A stretch of 64,000 nucleotides of DNA from Sediminitomix flava (GCF_003149185.1 NZ_QGDO01000002.1:62001-126000), one strand, 5' to 3'. Positions 50,972-60,001 are shown, numbered from the stretch's first letter. Notes: generated from the sequence alone by a model not told the origin. Numbers and translations are program-made.

Positions 50972-53143
50972 ATGAGAGTAAAAATTAGAATATACTTTCT
51001 GTATTTCATCATATCAATCGCCTTATTTAGCTGCCATACCAAAAGCTTAAAAGAGCAATTTGGTGTAAAGACAGATTACACACAATTTGTCAACCCATTT
51101 ATTGGAACTGATGGTACTGGCCATACTTTCCCAGGCCCTACTATGCCTTTTGGGATGGTTCAACCTGGACCTGACAACGTAAATACGGGTTGGGATTATA
51201 CATCTGGTTATCAATTAAAGGATTCTACAATCCTAGGGTTTTCTCAAACAAGAGCTAGTGGCACAGGCATTAGTGAATTTGGAGATATCCTCTTGCTACC
51301 TTTTGTAGGTGATAAAAAAGAGTTGAAATCTAAAAAAATTAAAGAAGAAGCTGAAGTTGGCTTTTATTCTGTTTTACTTGACGACTCTACACAAGTTGAG
51401 CTTACAGCAACCAACCGAGTTGCTCTGCATCGATATACATTCCCCTCAAACAATAACACTAAAGTATTAGTAGACCTACAACATGGTCTTCGTTTTATCA
51501 CAGACTCATTAGTGCTAGAAAATGAAACAAATGTAGAGAACAACCATACAATTTCAGGCTACACACATACTAAAAATTGGGTGGAAAGAAAGTACTTCTT
51601 TGTCATTGAGTTTGATAGAGACTTTAATGAATACACCAAATTACCAAAACAACCAAAAGAAGCTGCACCAAGATTTATCCTCAACTTTGAATTGGGGGAG
51701 GCAAAACAACTTAGAGCACGTATTGCCTTATCTACCGTAAGCGTTGAAGGAGCAAAACGAAATTTGGAGGCTGAACTAAACCATTGGGATTTTGAACTTG
51801 TACACCAAGATACTAAAAAAGAGTGGAATAAATACCTCAGTACAATTGATATAGAAGCAGGCCAAGAACAAAAAGAGATATTCTACACAGGCATGTATCA
51901 TCTTTTCACTCAGCCTAACAATATTGTTGATATAGATAGTAAATATAGAGGGGCCAATGACTCCATCGCGATTGCTCAAAACGGGGAGTATTTTTCAACC
52001 TTATCCCTTTGGGATACTTATAGAGCTGCACATCCGCTATACACAATTATCACACCTCAAAAAGTTGATGGATTTGTACAAACTATGCTTGCCCATCACA
52101 AGGCAAAAGGCTTTTTACCAATCTGGACAGCTTGGGGACAAGAAAACTTTTGTATGATCGGAAATCATGCTATACCAGTAATTACCGATGCATACATAAA
52201 AGGGTTTAAAGGATTTGACCCAAATGAAGCTCTAGATGCTATGGTTAAATCTACATCTGAAAACCACCTCAACTCAGATTGGCAGATGTATAACAAATAT
52301 GGATATTATCCTTATGATCTCATCGATAACGAATCTGTTTCAAGAACGCTAGAAAGTGGCTTTGATGACTATTGTGTTGGACTTTTGGCTGAAGAGCTTG
52401 GTGAAAAGGCACTTGCTCAGACGTATTATACCCGTGCTAGTTATTACAAAAATCTGTTTGATCCGTCTACAAACCTGATGAGAGGAAAAAGCACCAAAGG
52501 AAAGTTTCGCGTTCCTTTTGACCCAATCATGCCGACTTCACCAATGAATAACCCTGGAGACTATACCGAGGCTAACGCTTGGCAATACTCTTTTGCCTCT
52601 ACTCAATTCGATCCAGAAGGATTAGTAGACTTGGTTGGTGGAAAAGAAAAATTCACAAAACATTTAGATAAATTCTTCACTATTCAAGGAGAAGGAGTTA
52701 GTAAACACCTAGGGCAAGAAGCCCTGATCGGTCAATATGCACATGGCAACGAACCAAGTCATCATATCGCCTATCTCTACGCTTACTCAAGCGAACCTCA
52801 CAAATCGCAAGATTACATCAGACAAATCTATTCTCAGTTTTATGACAACACACCAACAGGTATCACAGGAAATGATGATTGTGGTCAAATGAGTGCTTGG
52901 TATATTTTCAGTACATTAGGCTTCTACCCTGTTAACCCAGCCAATGGTGAATTTATTTTTGGGGTTCCACAAGTAGAAAAAGCTACAATTAACTTACCTG
53001 AGGGGAAAACCTTCATAATCGAAAATAATAAGTTGCAAGAAGGCGAGTATAGCTCAAAGATCACACTCAATGATAGCATTCTTGATCAAATATTTATTGA
53101 CTATAAAGATATCATGAAAGGTGGTACTTTAAAGTTTGAATAG
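50972..53143 (+). CDS. Glycoside hydrolase family 92 alpha-mannosidase-type lipoprotein
   Basis: Exported GH92 enzyme of about 723 residues. The lipobox ALFSC ends the signal segment. DYTQFVNPFIGTDGTGHTFPGPTMPFGMVQPGPDN is the family opening. WDTYRAAHPLYTI, QENFCMIGNHA, EANAWQYSFAS, GNEPSHHIAYLYAY (catalytic acid/metal region) and GITGNDDCGQMSAWYIFSTLGFYPVNP are all conserved. GH92 enzymes are calcium-dependent exo-acting alpha-mannosidases, some acting on mannose-phosphate or N-glycans. No SusC/SusD pair or other glycosidase is next to it, so it is not part of a visible polysaccharide locus. The ATG at 50972 is preferred to the GTG at 50930 because it starts the signal peptide. Confidence 0.92.
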   Translation: MRVKIRIYFLYFIISIALFSCHTKSLKEQFGVKTDYTQFVNPFIGTDGTGHTFPGPTMPFGMVQPGPDNVNTGWDYTSGYQLKDSTILGFSQTRASGTGISEFGDILLLPFVGDKKELKSKKIKEEAEVGFYSVLLDDSTQVELTATNRVALHRYTFPSNNNTKVLVDLQHGLRFITDSLVLENETNVENNHTISGYTHTKNWVERKYFFVIEFDRDFNEYTKLPKQPKEAAPRFILNFELGEAKQLRARIALSTVSVEGAKRNLEAELNHWDFELVHQDTKKEWNKYLSTIDIEAGQEQKEIFYTGMYHLFTQPNNIVDIDSKYRGANDSIAIAQNGEYFSTLSLWDTYRAAHPLYTIITPQKVDGFVQTMLAHHKAKGFLPIWTAWGQENFCMIGNHAIPVITDAYIKGFKGFDPNEALDAMVKSTSENHLNSDWQMYNKYGYYPYDLIDNESVSRTLESGFDDYCVGLLAEELGEKALAQTYYTRASYYKNLFDPSTNLMRGKSTKGKFRVPFDPIMPTSPMNNPGDYTEANAWQYSFASTQFDPEGLVDLVGGKEKFTKHLDKFFTIQGEGVSKHLGQEALIGQYAHGNEPSHHIAYLYAYSSEPHKSQDYIRQIYSQFYDNTPTGITGNDDCGQMSAWYIFSTLGFYPVNPANGEFIFGVPQVEKATINLPEGKTFIIENNKLQEGEYSSKITLNDSILDQIFIDYKDIMKGGTLKFE

Positions 53144-53162
53144 TCAGAATAAAATCCATTAG

Positions 53163-53205
53163 AAAAAAATCATCCTACTATTTATATAGTAGGATGATTT
53201 TTTTT
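53163..53205. terminator. Strong bidirectional terminator
   Basis: A stem of about 19 bp (53163-53181 with 53186-53204) with a four-base loop, flanked by A and T runs, between the GH92 gene and the convergent MtfA-like gene. Confidence 0.9.
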
Positions 53206-54115
53206 AAGCCCCTTTTTTCATACAGCAAGCCTTATACTTTTTCCCACTACCACAAATACAAGGGTCATTTCTACCGACCTTCTTACTCGAACCTTTTGCT
53301 TTTCGTTTTTTATAACGCGTAGAAAGTCTCTGATTGAAAATTTGCTCCATTCGCTGATATAACTTCGGGTGTTTTTTCTCTAAAAGCATCGGACGTTCAA
53401 AGAAATATTCTGAAGCAACGGTCAAAAACTCAATTTGACTAGTCCCTCCGTATGGATTTATATCAGATTCATTAGAATGAATTTCACTAGTTTTCTGATG
53501 CATCAAATTGACCCAAGGTATAGCGTAAGATTTTTGTAGAAAAACTTCTGGCACTCCATCTGTATTTCCATCAGCCATATCTATTAAATGTACAAACTCA
53601 TGGATACCGACATTCTTTTTATCTCTATCGTTTCTGAAACCTTCTCTTAATGCACCTTTAGAAAGTAGCATCTTATTTTTCAACTTACCAGTTCCCACCA
53701 TACCTAAAACATGTCCATCTATATCTCCGACAAACTCTGTCTCATTCAAAGCAGATTCATGAATTAAAACCTCTTTTAGGTTAGGGTATTGCCAATCTGG
53801 ATAACCAAAAATTGGGATTACTGCACTAGAAGCGACTAACATTCTGTCTAAGTCTTCAACAGTAGTATCTACTCCTTTTATTTTTACATGGCTTAGAAAG
53901 TATTTTACTTCTTGCTCAAATCTTTTCTTTTCCTCCTCTGTCAATTCTTGATAATATGATACTTCAGCTAATAGAATTTTTCTCCAATCTGATCGAAATG
54001 GAGCGCTTGTATCTAATTTCTTTTCTGTCTTTCCTAAAAGTTTTGAATAAATAAGATAAGCTAATCCTAAAAAAATAGCTGAGAAAAGAAGTAAGTAAAG
54101 TTCGTTTGTTTCCAT
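53204..54115 (-). CDS. MtfA-like zinc metallopeptidase with SEC-C tail
   Basis: A 303-residue protein. An N-terminal membrane helix (about 5-24) precedes an MtfA (M90) domain with the zinc motif HEFVHLIDM (His172, Glu173, His176) and the conserved Glu236 in LTVASEYFFERP. The last 25 residues form a SEC-C zinc motif (GRNDPCICGSGKKYKACC; Cys286, Cys288, Cys297, Cys298) like the SecA C-terminus. E. coli MtfA is soluble, binds Mlc and acts as an aminopeptidase; here the membrane anchor and SEC-C tail are additions. Mlc/PTS targets are not visible in the window. It is monocistronic. Confidence 0.87.
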   Translation of the reverse strand: METNELYLLLFSAIFLGLAYLIYSKLLGKTEKKLDTSAPFRSDWRKILLAEVSYYQELTEEEKKRFEQEVKYFLSHVKIKGVDTTVEDLDRMLVASSAVIPIFGYPDWQYPNLKEVLIHESALNETEFVGDIDGHVLGMVGTGKLKNKMLLSKGALREGFRNDRDKKNVGIHEFVHLIDMADGNTDGVPEVFLQKSYAIPWVNLMHQKTSEIHSNESDINPYGGTSQIEFLTVASEYFFERPMLLEKKHPKLYQRMEQIFNQRLSTRYKKRKAKGSSKKVGRNDPCICGSGKKYKACCMKKGA

Positions 54116-54442
54116 TTAGACTAAAAGTTACGCTCTTAAAAAATAAATATGCCTCAAATTTAATTTAACTGACAACAAAAGTGAAATGTAAGTAGACTTC
54201 GCTAAAAAGATTATCATCAGACTAAAAAACGTAATACAAACCCTTAAAAAATATTAGTTAAGAAAAAATTAATCAATATTTTTTAAGGTAAAACACGCCT
54301 ATACGGGCTAAATAAGCATGTTATGAAGAAAAACACATGTATTAATCTTTATTAAGGGAACTTTACAACCATTTCTAATTTTTCAGTGTCTTTATATTGA
54401 AATAATCATTAATACTAACTTCAATTAACTAACAAACGTACA
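54116..54442. other. Divergent intergenic region with a large AT-rich inverted repeat
   Basis: About 325 bases between the MtfA-like gene (minus) and a small lipoprotein gene (plus). The main feature is a perfect 14-bp inverted repeat (54242-54255 with 54275-54288) with a TTAA/TTAA pair inside its 19-base loop. No gene was seen. Confidence 0.55.
54242..54288. repeat. Perfect 14-bp inverted repeat
   Basis: CCTTAAAAAATATT at 54242-54255 is the exact reverse complement of 54275-54288. It lies between divergent genes, so it is not a normal gene terminator; it may be an operator, a cruciform or the end of a short RNA. Confidence 0.6.
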
Positions 54443-54829
54443 ATGAAAAAGCTATTATATCTCTTGTTATCTATTTTCATATTCGCTAGTTGTCAGAACG
54501 ATAGCAAGCTCTCACTTATGAACAATATAGATGGTATTTATATAGGAACTTATCAATCAAAAAAAGAAAACTCCGAAATATCATTGACTCTTAAGGATGG
54601 GAGTTTTACTGAAAATTCGATTCAACGCTCTGAATTATCTACATCACGAGGTGAATTCCGATTGAATAAAAATCAGATGGAGTTTCATGTCCATTCATAT
54701 TTATCCAATAATGAAAGTAATCCTAAGTTGGCATTGGAAGGTGCATGGAAAGCTGAATTAAGAAAAGGAAAGCTAGTCTTATCGAATGAACAAGGAGAAA
54801 AATACAAACTCTATAAGCAAATACAATAG
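54443..54829 (+). CDS. Small lipoprotein of unknown function
   Basis: A 128-residue predicted lipoprotein. The signal segment ends in the lipobox FASC (Cys17). The mature part is beta-rich with alternating charged and hydrophobic residues: GIYIGTYQSKKENSEISLTLKDGSF, EFRLNKNQMEFHVH and KLVLSNEQGEKYKLYK. It looks like a small lipocalin-like or NlpE-like barrel, but that is only a visual impression. The next gene, 106 bases on, also encodes a small exported protein; the two could be co-transcribed. Confidence 0.65.
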   Translation: MKKLLYLLLSIFIFASCQNDSKLSLMNNIDGIYIGTYQSKKENSEISLTLKDGSFTENSIQRSELSTSRGEFRLNKNQMEFHVHSYLSNNESNPKLALEGAWKAELRKGKLVLSNEQGEKYKLYKQIQ

Positions 54830-54935
54830 CCTATAAGTTATTTCTATAGAAAAAATCCTAAACACACATTAACTTTCATTTGAAATTTCAGATATTGCAG
54901 TACTAGATAAGGGGTACTAGAACCAGTATTTGAAT

Positions 54936-55442
54936 ATGACAAACCAACGAACCTTCCTTTTACTTATTACTCTAATAGGACTAACGCTTGCAAATTGTGA
55001 TGTAAAACCAAGTGAATCAAATATTGAAAACACTGTAAGAGACTATATTAAAACCTATCAAGAGCGTAAAAACTATAAAAAGTTCTTAAGTTTTTACTCA
55101 GACGAAATTGTATTTGAAGATATCCTAAATGGAAACAGAGCTATCGGGAAAGATAACTTCAAGCTGAATTTTGATTGGGAAAATCCTCACTTGGTACTCT
55201 TAACTTCTAAACCATATGAAGTGGAAGATTTGATCATTCAAAACAATCAGGCAACTATCACAGGGTATTTTAATCCATTTAAGTGGCATGACCAAAATAT
55301 AGAAGCGATGTACTTTACTACAATTTTGACTTTTGATGAAGATCAAAAAATTGTAAAGCACGTAAATTGGGTAAATTACCCTCCTAGTCTTCTAAACTTA
55401 ATTTCGAAGGGAAATGCTAACCTTTGGATTAACCAAAACTAA
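54936..55442 (+). CDS. SnoaL/NTF2-like exported protein
   Basis: A protein of 168 residues with a signal segment (about 5-20) ending LTLANC; the Asn before Cys is unusual for a lipobox, so lipidation is uncertain. The mature part fits an NTF2-like fold: an N-terminal helix (IENTVRDYIKTYQERKNYKKFLSFYSDEIVFEDI), then strands with the IGKDNFK turn and a MYFTTILTFDEDQKIVKHVNWVNYP end. This fold is used by many small-ligand binding proteins; no function can be named. A TTG two codons earlier (54930) is an alternative start. A strong terminator follows. Confidence 0.65.
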   Translation: MTNQRTFLLLITLIGLTLANCDVKPSESNIENTVRDYIKTYQERKNYKKFLSFYSDEIVFEDILNGNRAIGKDNFKLNFDWENPHLVLLTSKPYEVEDLIIQNNQATITGYFNPFKWHDQNIEAMYFTTILTFDEDQKIVKHVNWVNYPPSLLNLISKGNANLWINQN

Positions 55443-55464
55443 GATACCATTACTCAAAGAATTG

Positions 55465-55505
55465 AAAGGTATTGGAAGATGAAAGTTCTTCCAATACCTT
55501 TTTTT
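55465..55505 (+). terminator. Terminator after the NTF2-like gene
   Basis: A 15-bp stem (55465-55479 with 55487-55501) with a seven-base loop and a T-run. An ATG in the loop opens the next frame but is inside this terminator, so it is not the true start of the next gene. Confidence 0.88.
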
Positions 55506-55634
55506 ATTAAAATACCCTGCCTGTTACATATACAAAACACAAATTCTACAATTTTGGACCTTGTTTACAACCATTCACAACCTAATATTGTCTTAAGGAT
55601 ATACACTTACTCTTCATTTCAAATCAAAACTCAA

Positions 55635-56135
55635 ATGCAAAAGCGCTTTCAAATTGTTTCTCTACTATTCTGCATTAGTTTATTTGCTTGTGACTTAGAT
55701 GACGATGACAACGAGATTGAATTGTTTGGTCCTTCAGAAGAAGGAAGTACTCTCATCTTCGGACATTTCTTTGGTTTCTGTATTGGTGAATCTTGTATTG
55801 AAATTTTCAAACTTCAAAACGGATTATTGTTTGAAGATTCTTTAGACCTTTATCCAAACTCTAGTTCTCCATATGACGGTGAATACACTGTCCTAAGCAA
55901 TGAAAAGTACCAAATTGCAAATGATTTATTCTTATCTTTTCCAACCGAATTACTCGATGAAACCGATACAATAATTGGAGCACCAGATGCTGCCGATGGA
56001 GGAGGTATTTATATTGAAGTCATTCAAGGCGGTAAAAGACGTTATTGGTTAATAGATCAAATGAAAAATAACATCCCCGAGTATCTACACCCTTTTATAG
56101 ATGATGTAAACAATACAATCCAACAATTGCAATAA
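55635..56135 (+). CDS. Conserved hypothetical lipoprotein
   Basis: A 166-residue predicted lipoprotein with the lipobox SLFAC followed by an acidic stretch (DLDDDDNEIE). The mature part has a Cys pair (FGFCIGESCIEIFKL), a variable middle and a basic end (GGKRRYWLIDQMKNNIP). The HFFGFCIGESCIEIFKLQNGLLFEDS segment looks conserved among Bacteroidota lipoproteins as I recall, but no function is known. The longer frame from 55479 begins inside the previous terminator, so the ATG at 55635 is chosen. Confidence 0.65.
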   Translation: MQKRFQIVSLLFCISLFACDLDDDDNEIELFGPSEEGSTLIFGHFFGFCIGESCIEIFKLQNGLLFEDSLDLYPNSSSPYDGEYTVLSNEKYQIANDLFLSFPTELLDETDTIIGAPDAADGGGIYIEVIQGGKRRYWLIDQMKNNIPEYLHPFIDDVNNTIQQLQ

Positions 56136-56156
56136 CAAGGTTAAATCATAGATAAA

Positions 56157-56200
56157 GAAAAAGCCATTTCCGTTTTTGACAGAAATGGCTTCTTTATTTT
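56157..56200. terminator. Bidirectional terminator
   Basis: AAGCCATTTC (56161-56170) pairs with GAAATGGCTT (56182-56191), with A-rich and T-rich flanks, between the lipoprotein gene and the convergent YebC-type gene. Confidence 0.8.
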
Positions 56201-56214
56201 AGATACAAAAAGTA

Positions 56215-56928
56215 CTATTCAATGTTTGTAAACACGTTTTGTACATCTTCATCATCCTCAATTTTGTCAAGCATTTTCTCAATATCAACCAATTGCTCTT
56301 CAGTGAAAGAAACTGGTGAAGTTGGAATTCTTTGAAGGTTAGCTTTCTTTACCTCGATACTTAACTCTTCCAATGCTTTCTGAAGGTTATTGAAGTTTGT
56401 ATAATCACCATAGATAATCACCAAACCTTCTTCTCCCTCTTCAATCTCGTCAAGACCTGCGTCGATAAGCTCAAGCTCTAATTCTTCAAGGTCCATTTCT
56501 TCTGTTTTTTCAAATTCAAAAACAGCTTTTCTAGAGAACATAAACTCTAGAGAACCCGAAGGAACCAATCCGCCTCCAGCTTTATTGAAGTAAGATTTTA
56601 CGTTTGCTACAGTTCTATTCGAGTTGTCAGTAGCACACTCTACAAATACCAAAACACCATGAGGGCCTTTTCCTTCATAGTTCAACTCTACGAAGTTAGC
56701 GGCATCCTTTCCTGAAGCTCTCTTGATTGCTGCCTCAATCTTGTCTTTAGGCATGTTTTCAGCCTTCGCATTTTGGATTGCCGTACGAAGTTTCGAGTTC
56801 ATGTCAGGATCTTCACCACCTTCTTTAGCAGCTACAGTAATGGCGTGTCCTAACTTAGGAAACAACTTAGACATCTTATCCCAGCGTTTCTCCTTTGCTG
56901 CACGACGATATTCAAATGCTCTTCCCAT
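56215..56928 (-). CDS. YebC/PmpR (TACO1) family protein
   Basis: A 237-residue cytoplasmic protein. The opening [38 protein letters not shown] replaces the usual MAGHSKW start but keeps the family pattern. [28 protein letters not shown] and [36 protein letters not shown] are diagnostic. Family members act as transcription regulators (PmpR) or help ribosomes translate proline-rich stretches (YebC, TACO1); which applies here is open. The slightly changed N-terminus is common in Bacteroidota. It is monocistronic; ruvC is not adjacent. Confidence 0.9.
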   Translation of the reverse strand: MGRAFEYRRAAKEKRWDKMSKLFPKLGHAITVAAKEGGEDPDMNSKLRTAIQNAKAENMPKDKIEAAIKRASGKDAANFVELNYEGKGPHGVLVFVECATDNSNRTVANVKSYFNKAGGGLVPSGSLEFMFSRKAVFEFEKTEEMDLEELELELIDAGLDEIEEGEEGLVIIYGDYTNFNNLQKALEELSIEVKKANLQRIPTSPVSFTEEQLVDIEKMLDKIEDDEDVQNVFTNIE

Positions 56929-57118
56929 TATTTTTAACTTATATGTTTAGAATCTTATTGACTAAATTTTAAAAGATCAAATTTCTACATTTTTCCTAAA
57001 AATGACAATCTACTTGCTTTCTAAATGCCGTTTTTTCCTTCAATTCAAAAACAAAAATTTCTTAAGATCTGCTTTAAAGGCTTCAAATTCGTGTTAAGCG
57101 TATTTCAATTGAGATGAT

Positions 57119-57126
57119 TATCTTTG
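57119..57126 (+). promoter_or_regulatory. -7 box of the SCP2 gene
   Basis: TATCTTTG matches TAnnTTTG. No good -33 TTG. The leader would be only about 10 bases, which some Bacteroidota genes have. Confidence 0.35.
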
Positions 57127-57142
57127 CTTAAAATTATAAAAG

Positions 57143-57496
57143 ATGGAAAACGTAACGGTAGAAGAAATCATGAAATCGTACCAAGTACGATTCCTAAAAG
57201 ATAAAGCGGAAGGAAAAACGCTTTGCATTCAATTTGATATTAGTGGCGAAGGTGGAAAGGCTTTTACCTTACAAATTCAGAATGGTACTTTAGAAACAAT
57301 TGAAGGACTAGAAGGGAACGCTGACTGTGTAATGTCTGCTACTGCTGAAAACTATATTCAACTCGAAACAGGTGTTCTTAACCCTGTCACGGCTATGTTT
57401 ACAGGTAAAGTAAAGGCAAGCAATATGCTTAAAGTCACAGAATTCACCTCCCTCTTCAGAGGATTTGTTTCTGTAAAAAATGAAGGATTAATCTAA
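57143..57496 (+). CDS. SCP2 sterol-transfer family protein
   Basis: A 117-residue single-domain protein of the SCP2 family. It begins VEEIMKSYQVRFLKDKAEGKTLCIQFDISGEGG and has FTLQIQNGTLETIEG, DCVMSATAENYIQLETGVLNPVTAMFTGKVKASN, all usual SCP2 features. The fold forms a hydrophobic tunnel for lipids or acyl-CoA. No partner (such as acyl-CoA ligase or UbiJ-like context) is adjacent, so the ligand is unknown. It is flanked by the YebC-type gene (divergent) and a very strong terminator. Confidence 0.87.
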   Translation: MENVTVEEIMKSYQVRFLKDKAEGKTLCIQFDISGEGGKAFTLQIQNGTLETIEGLEGNADCVMSATAENYIQLETGVLNPVTAMFTGKVKASNMLKVTEFTSLFRGFVSVKNEGLI

Positions 57497-57539
57497 AAAT
57501 AAAGCTCTTCAATTCGATTAATTGAAGAGCTTTATTTTT
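57495..57539. terminator. Strong bidirectional terminator
   Basis: A perfect 20-bp stem (57495-57514 with 57520-57539) with a five-base loop, between the SCP2 gene and the convergent DUF4105 gene. Confidence 0.92.
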
Positions 57540-57557
57540 ATAATTTATGATAGTATG

Positions 57558-58745
57558 TTATCTCAGTCTTTGTCCTTGATAAGCAATTCTTAAATTACAT
57601 ACAGCCAACAAAATGATAATCGGGATACATGCTATGTGTAATGCCTGAGGCAAGAATATAAAAGAAATAAGAACCAGAGCCTCAGAGACTGCTAAACCTG
57701 CAAAGAATTTTGGTTTTGATTTTCCCTTGAAAGCCCAAAATGCAGCTAAAAGATAAAGAGGATTTGCCCAAAGTAAATTCCAGTTTGTAACGGTAATATT
57801 GTGATCTGTGGCAAACCATAAAAGAGTTAATATTAACCCCACTATTCCAATTACCAAGAATAAAGTACCTTCTAGAATATATCTTTGACTTCCTTTTTTG
57901 AACAACAAAGCTTCAATCGATACTAAAACCAAACACAACAACCCAATCAATCTAAAAGGATAAGCTATAATTCCTGTAGGCTTTTTTAAGGGAGAAGCTT
58001 CATATAAGACTTTCTTAGACTTCACAAATGGTATTGTACCATTCTCGTCATTAGACAAGGTTGCCATACCAAATGCCTTTTCCATGTATTCTGGTAAAAA
58101 CATAAAATCATCCAATTGAACGATATCATCAGTCTTTGAACCCAATGCTAAATCTATCCCGAAATCAGCCCAAGGAGAGTAAATGAGGTATTCATCTATT
58201 AAGTTTCTAAACGTTTTGCCTTCATCAGCAGGATCTTCATAAAACTTTAGCTTATCACCCAACACATCTTGAAATATATCTCTGATTTTAGTTGCACAAT
58301 TGTCAAAAAAGAAATCATACTGATAGTATCTGTTTTCGGGCTTCAAATTGTTTTCTAAATACTCAAAAACAGCCTGCTTTTCTTCTTGACTAAGATTCAA
58401 TTCTTGCTCAGAAACAGAACGGTCTCTTCTTATATAAGCTTTAACAAACCTTGAGTAATGATTTGGAGCAACTTTATAAGGTAGTTTTCCTGCAGTAAAT
58501 TTCAAGTAGAAATTAGGTGTATCAAAATCAAAAACACCATAATTATAAACTATATCAAACTTACGTTCGGGGTCATAAACTCGCACTGCACTGTGCCCGA
58601 AAAGCGCATATAAATCTTCCCCACTCCCACAGGTGACCAAACTTATTTGTGCTTTTTCTGATAGCTGAATATAATTTGAAGCCTGTCCATTACTCATGAA
58701 TGGAAAGACTAATAATGTCAGAATAAAAAGTATTCTCATTGCCAT
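57558..58745 (-). CDS. DUF4105 (Lnb N-terminal-like) membrane protein
   Basis: A 395-residue protein. A signal peptide ends at SNGQ (about residue 21). The periplasmic domain (about 25-250) is DUF4105, with the conserved ALFGHSAVRVYD and FFDNCATKIRD segments; His and Cys there look like a papain-like or amidase active pair. The rest holds four to five C-terminal membrane helices (about 260-390). Related domains occur in Lnb-type lipoprotein N-acyltransferases, so an acyl- or peptidase-type reaction is possible; that is inference from family relation. The start could also be MRILFI, two codons later. Confidence 0.82.
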   Translation of the reverse strand: MAMRILFILTLLVFPFMSNGQASNYIQLSEKAQISLVTCGSGEDLYALFGHSAVRVYDPERKFDIVYNYGVFDFDTPNFYLKFTAGKLPYKVAPNHYSRFVKAYIRRDRSVSEQELNLSQEEKQAVFEYLENNLKPENRYYQYDFFFDNCATKIRDIFQDVLGDKLKFYEDPADEGKTFRNLIDEYLIYSPWADFGIDLALGSKTDDIVQLDDFMFLPEYMEKAFGMATLSNDENGTIPFVKSKKVLYEASPLKKPTGIIAYPFRLIGLLCLVLVSIEALLFKKGSQRYILEGTLFLVIGIVGLILTLLWFATDHNITVTNWNLLWANPLYLLAAFWAFKGKSKPKFFAGLAVSEALVLISFIFLPQALHIACIPIIILLAVCNLRIAYQGQRLR

Positions 58746-58842
58746 TGAATTCTAAAATTGAGGATTTCAGAAAGCAATATCACAAAAAATTGAAGGCTAA
58801 ACAAAGTGAAAACTTTATAGCATTATCAATTAACATCTTATA

Positions 58843-59829
58843 TCATTTATATTCATCTTGATACTGGACTTTATCAAGGAGTAGCTTAAACTCTTCAATC
58901 ATCTTAAATTTAGTATGTTTTTCATAGGATGCATGACCACCCTTTTCTATCCAAACTAACTTAGATGCTGTCATTTTTTGATGTAGATCAAATGCATATC
59001 TTGGAGGGCATACCAAATCATAACGACCTTGCACTATAGTTGTAGGAACTTCTTTCAAATCAGAAAGCGATAAGCGTTCTAAAATGTAATTCTGATATGG
59101 GAAAAAACAAGAATGATAAAAGTAATGGACTTCCAATTGTGCAAAAGCCAAGAGTTCATCAGTAATAATCCATTCCTCTTTGGCACATTCAGAGCCTTCA
59201 AACATTGCTAAACGTACTTCCCAAAATATCCACCTTCTTGCAATTTCTTTTTTCTCATAGATGGGTTTATCACTCAAGCACAAATCATAATAATATTGTG
59301 AAATTAAATTGCTCGAAGAGTTAATAGCTTCCTCACTCCTGATATCGAAATATTTCCATTCTTCTGGATAAAATAGATTGGCGCCTTTATGGTAAAACCA
59401 TTGGATTTCTTTATTGGTACCAAGGAATACTCCTCTTAGAAATAGCCCCCTTACATTCTCTGGATATTTTAATGCATAAGCAAGTGCTAAAGTACACCCC
59501 CAACTTCCTCCAAATAACACCCAATCTGTCAACCCTAAATATTCACGCAAGACATTGATATCTTCTACCAAATGCTGAATTGTATTTTCCTCCAAACAAC
59601 CTAAAGGCTCACTTCTACCCGAACCCCGTTGATCCATCCCTATAACTCTGCACCTTTTCAGATCGAAATAACTATGGTAATTGTTGGGTAATCCCGCCCC
59701 CGGACCTCCATGCAAATACAGTACTGGTGTGCCTAATGGATTACCTACTTCTTCAAAATAAATTTGGTGTGTTGATGAAACTTTTAAGTAGCCTGATTCA
59801 AAACTAGCTGCCTTAACCATATTCTTCAC
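58843..59829 (-). CDS. pip: Proline iminopeptidase (alpha/beta hydrolase, S33)
   Basis: A 328-residue cytoplasmic peptidase that removes N-terminal proline. LHGGPGAGLPNNY forms the oxyanion region, MDQRGSGRSEP is the family signature, Ser109 in FGGSWGCTLALAYA is the nucleophile, and the late YDLVCP Asp and KGGHASYE His complete the triad. Helical cap residues lie between about 140 and 250. The frame starts at MKNMVKAASFESGYL; the Met at residue 4 is also possible. It is monocistronic on the minus strand, next to the divergent ars operon. Confidence 0.93.
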   Translation of the reverse strand: MKNMVKAASFESGYLKVSSTHQIYFEEVGNPLGTPVLYLHGGPGAGLPNNYHSYFDLKRCRVIGMDQRGSGRSEPLGCLEENTIQHLVEDINVLREYLGLTDWVLFGGSWGCTLALAYALKYPENVRGLFLRGVFLGTNKEIQWFYHKGANLFYPEEWKYFDIRSEEAINSSSNLISQYYYDLCLSDKPIYEKKEIARRWIFWEVRLAMFEGSECAKEEWIITDELLAFAQLEVHYFYHSCFFPYQNYILERLSLSDLKEVPTTIVQGRYDLVCPPRYAFDLHQKMTASKLVWIEKGGHASYEKHTKFKMIEEFKLLLDKVQYQDEYK

Positions 59830-59967
59830 GTTAAATGAGTCAGAATATAACTAACACAGACTAAGTCTGATAATCCTTGTAAGGAATCCCATCCTTTTAC
59901 TTATTGAGTCCCCAACATTCGTTAATAAATCATGAATAAATAAAACTTCCTTGTTATTCTAATTGAG

Positions 59968-59987
59968 TTATCGCAATATTGCAATAA
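59968..59987 (+). promoter_or_regulatory. Palindromic operator of the ars operon
   Basis: TTATCGCAAT then ATTGCAATAA form a 20-base palindrome with one mismatch, ending 14 bases before the arsR start codon. Its place and shape fit an ArsR-family dimer site that blocks transcription until arsenite binds. The promoter itself is not clear by eye. Confidence 0.65.
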
Positions 59988-60001
59988 GAAAATGATCAGA
60001 T

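Noticed and set aside
55479-55634. N-terminal extension of the lipoprotein at 55635
   Set aside because: Its start codon lies in the loop of the preceding terminator, and the downstream ATG starts a complete lipoprotein signal.
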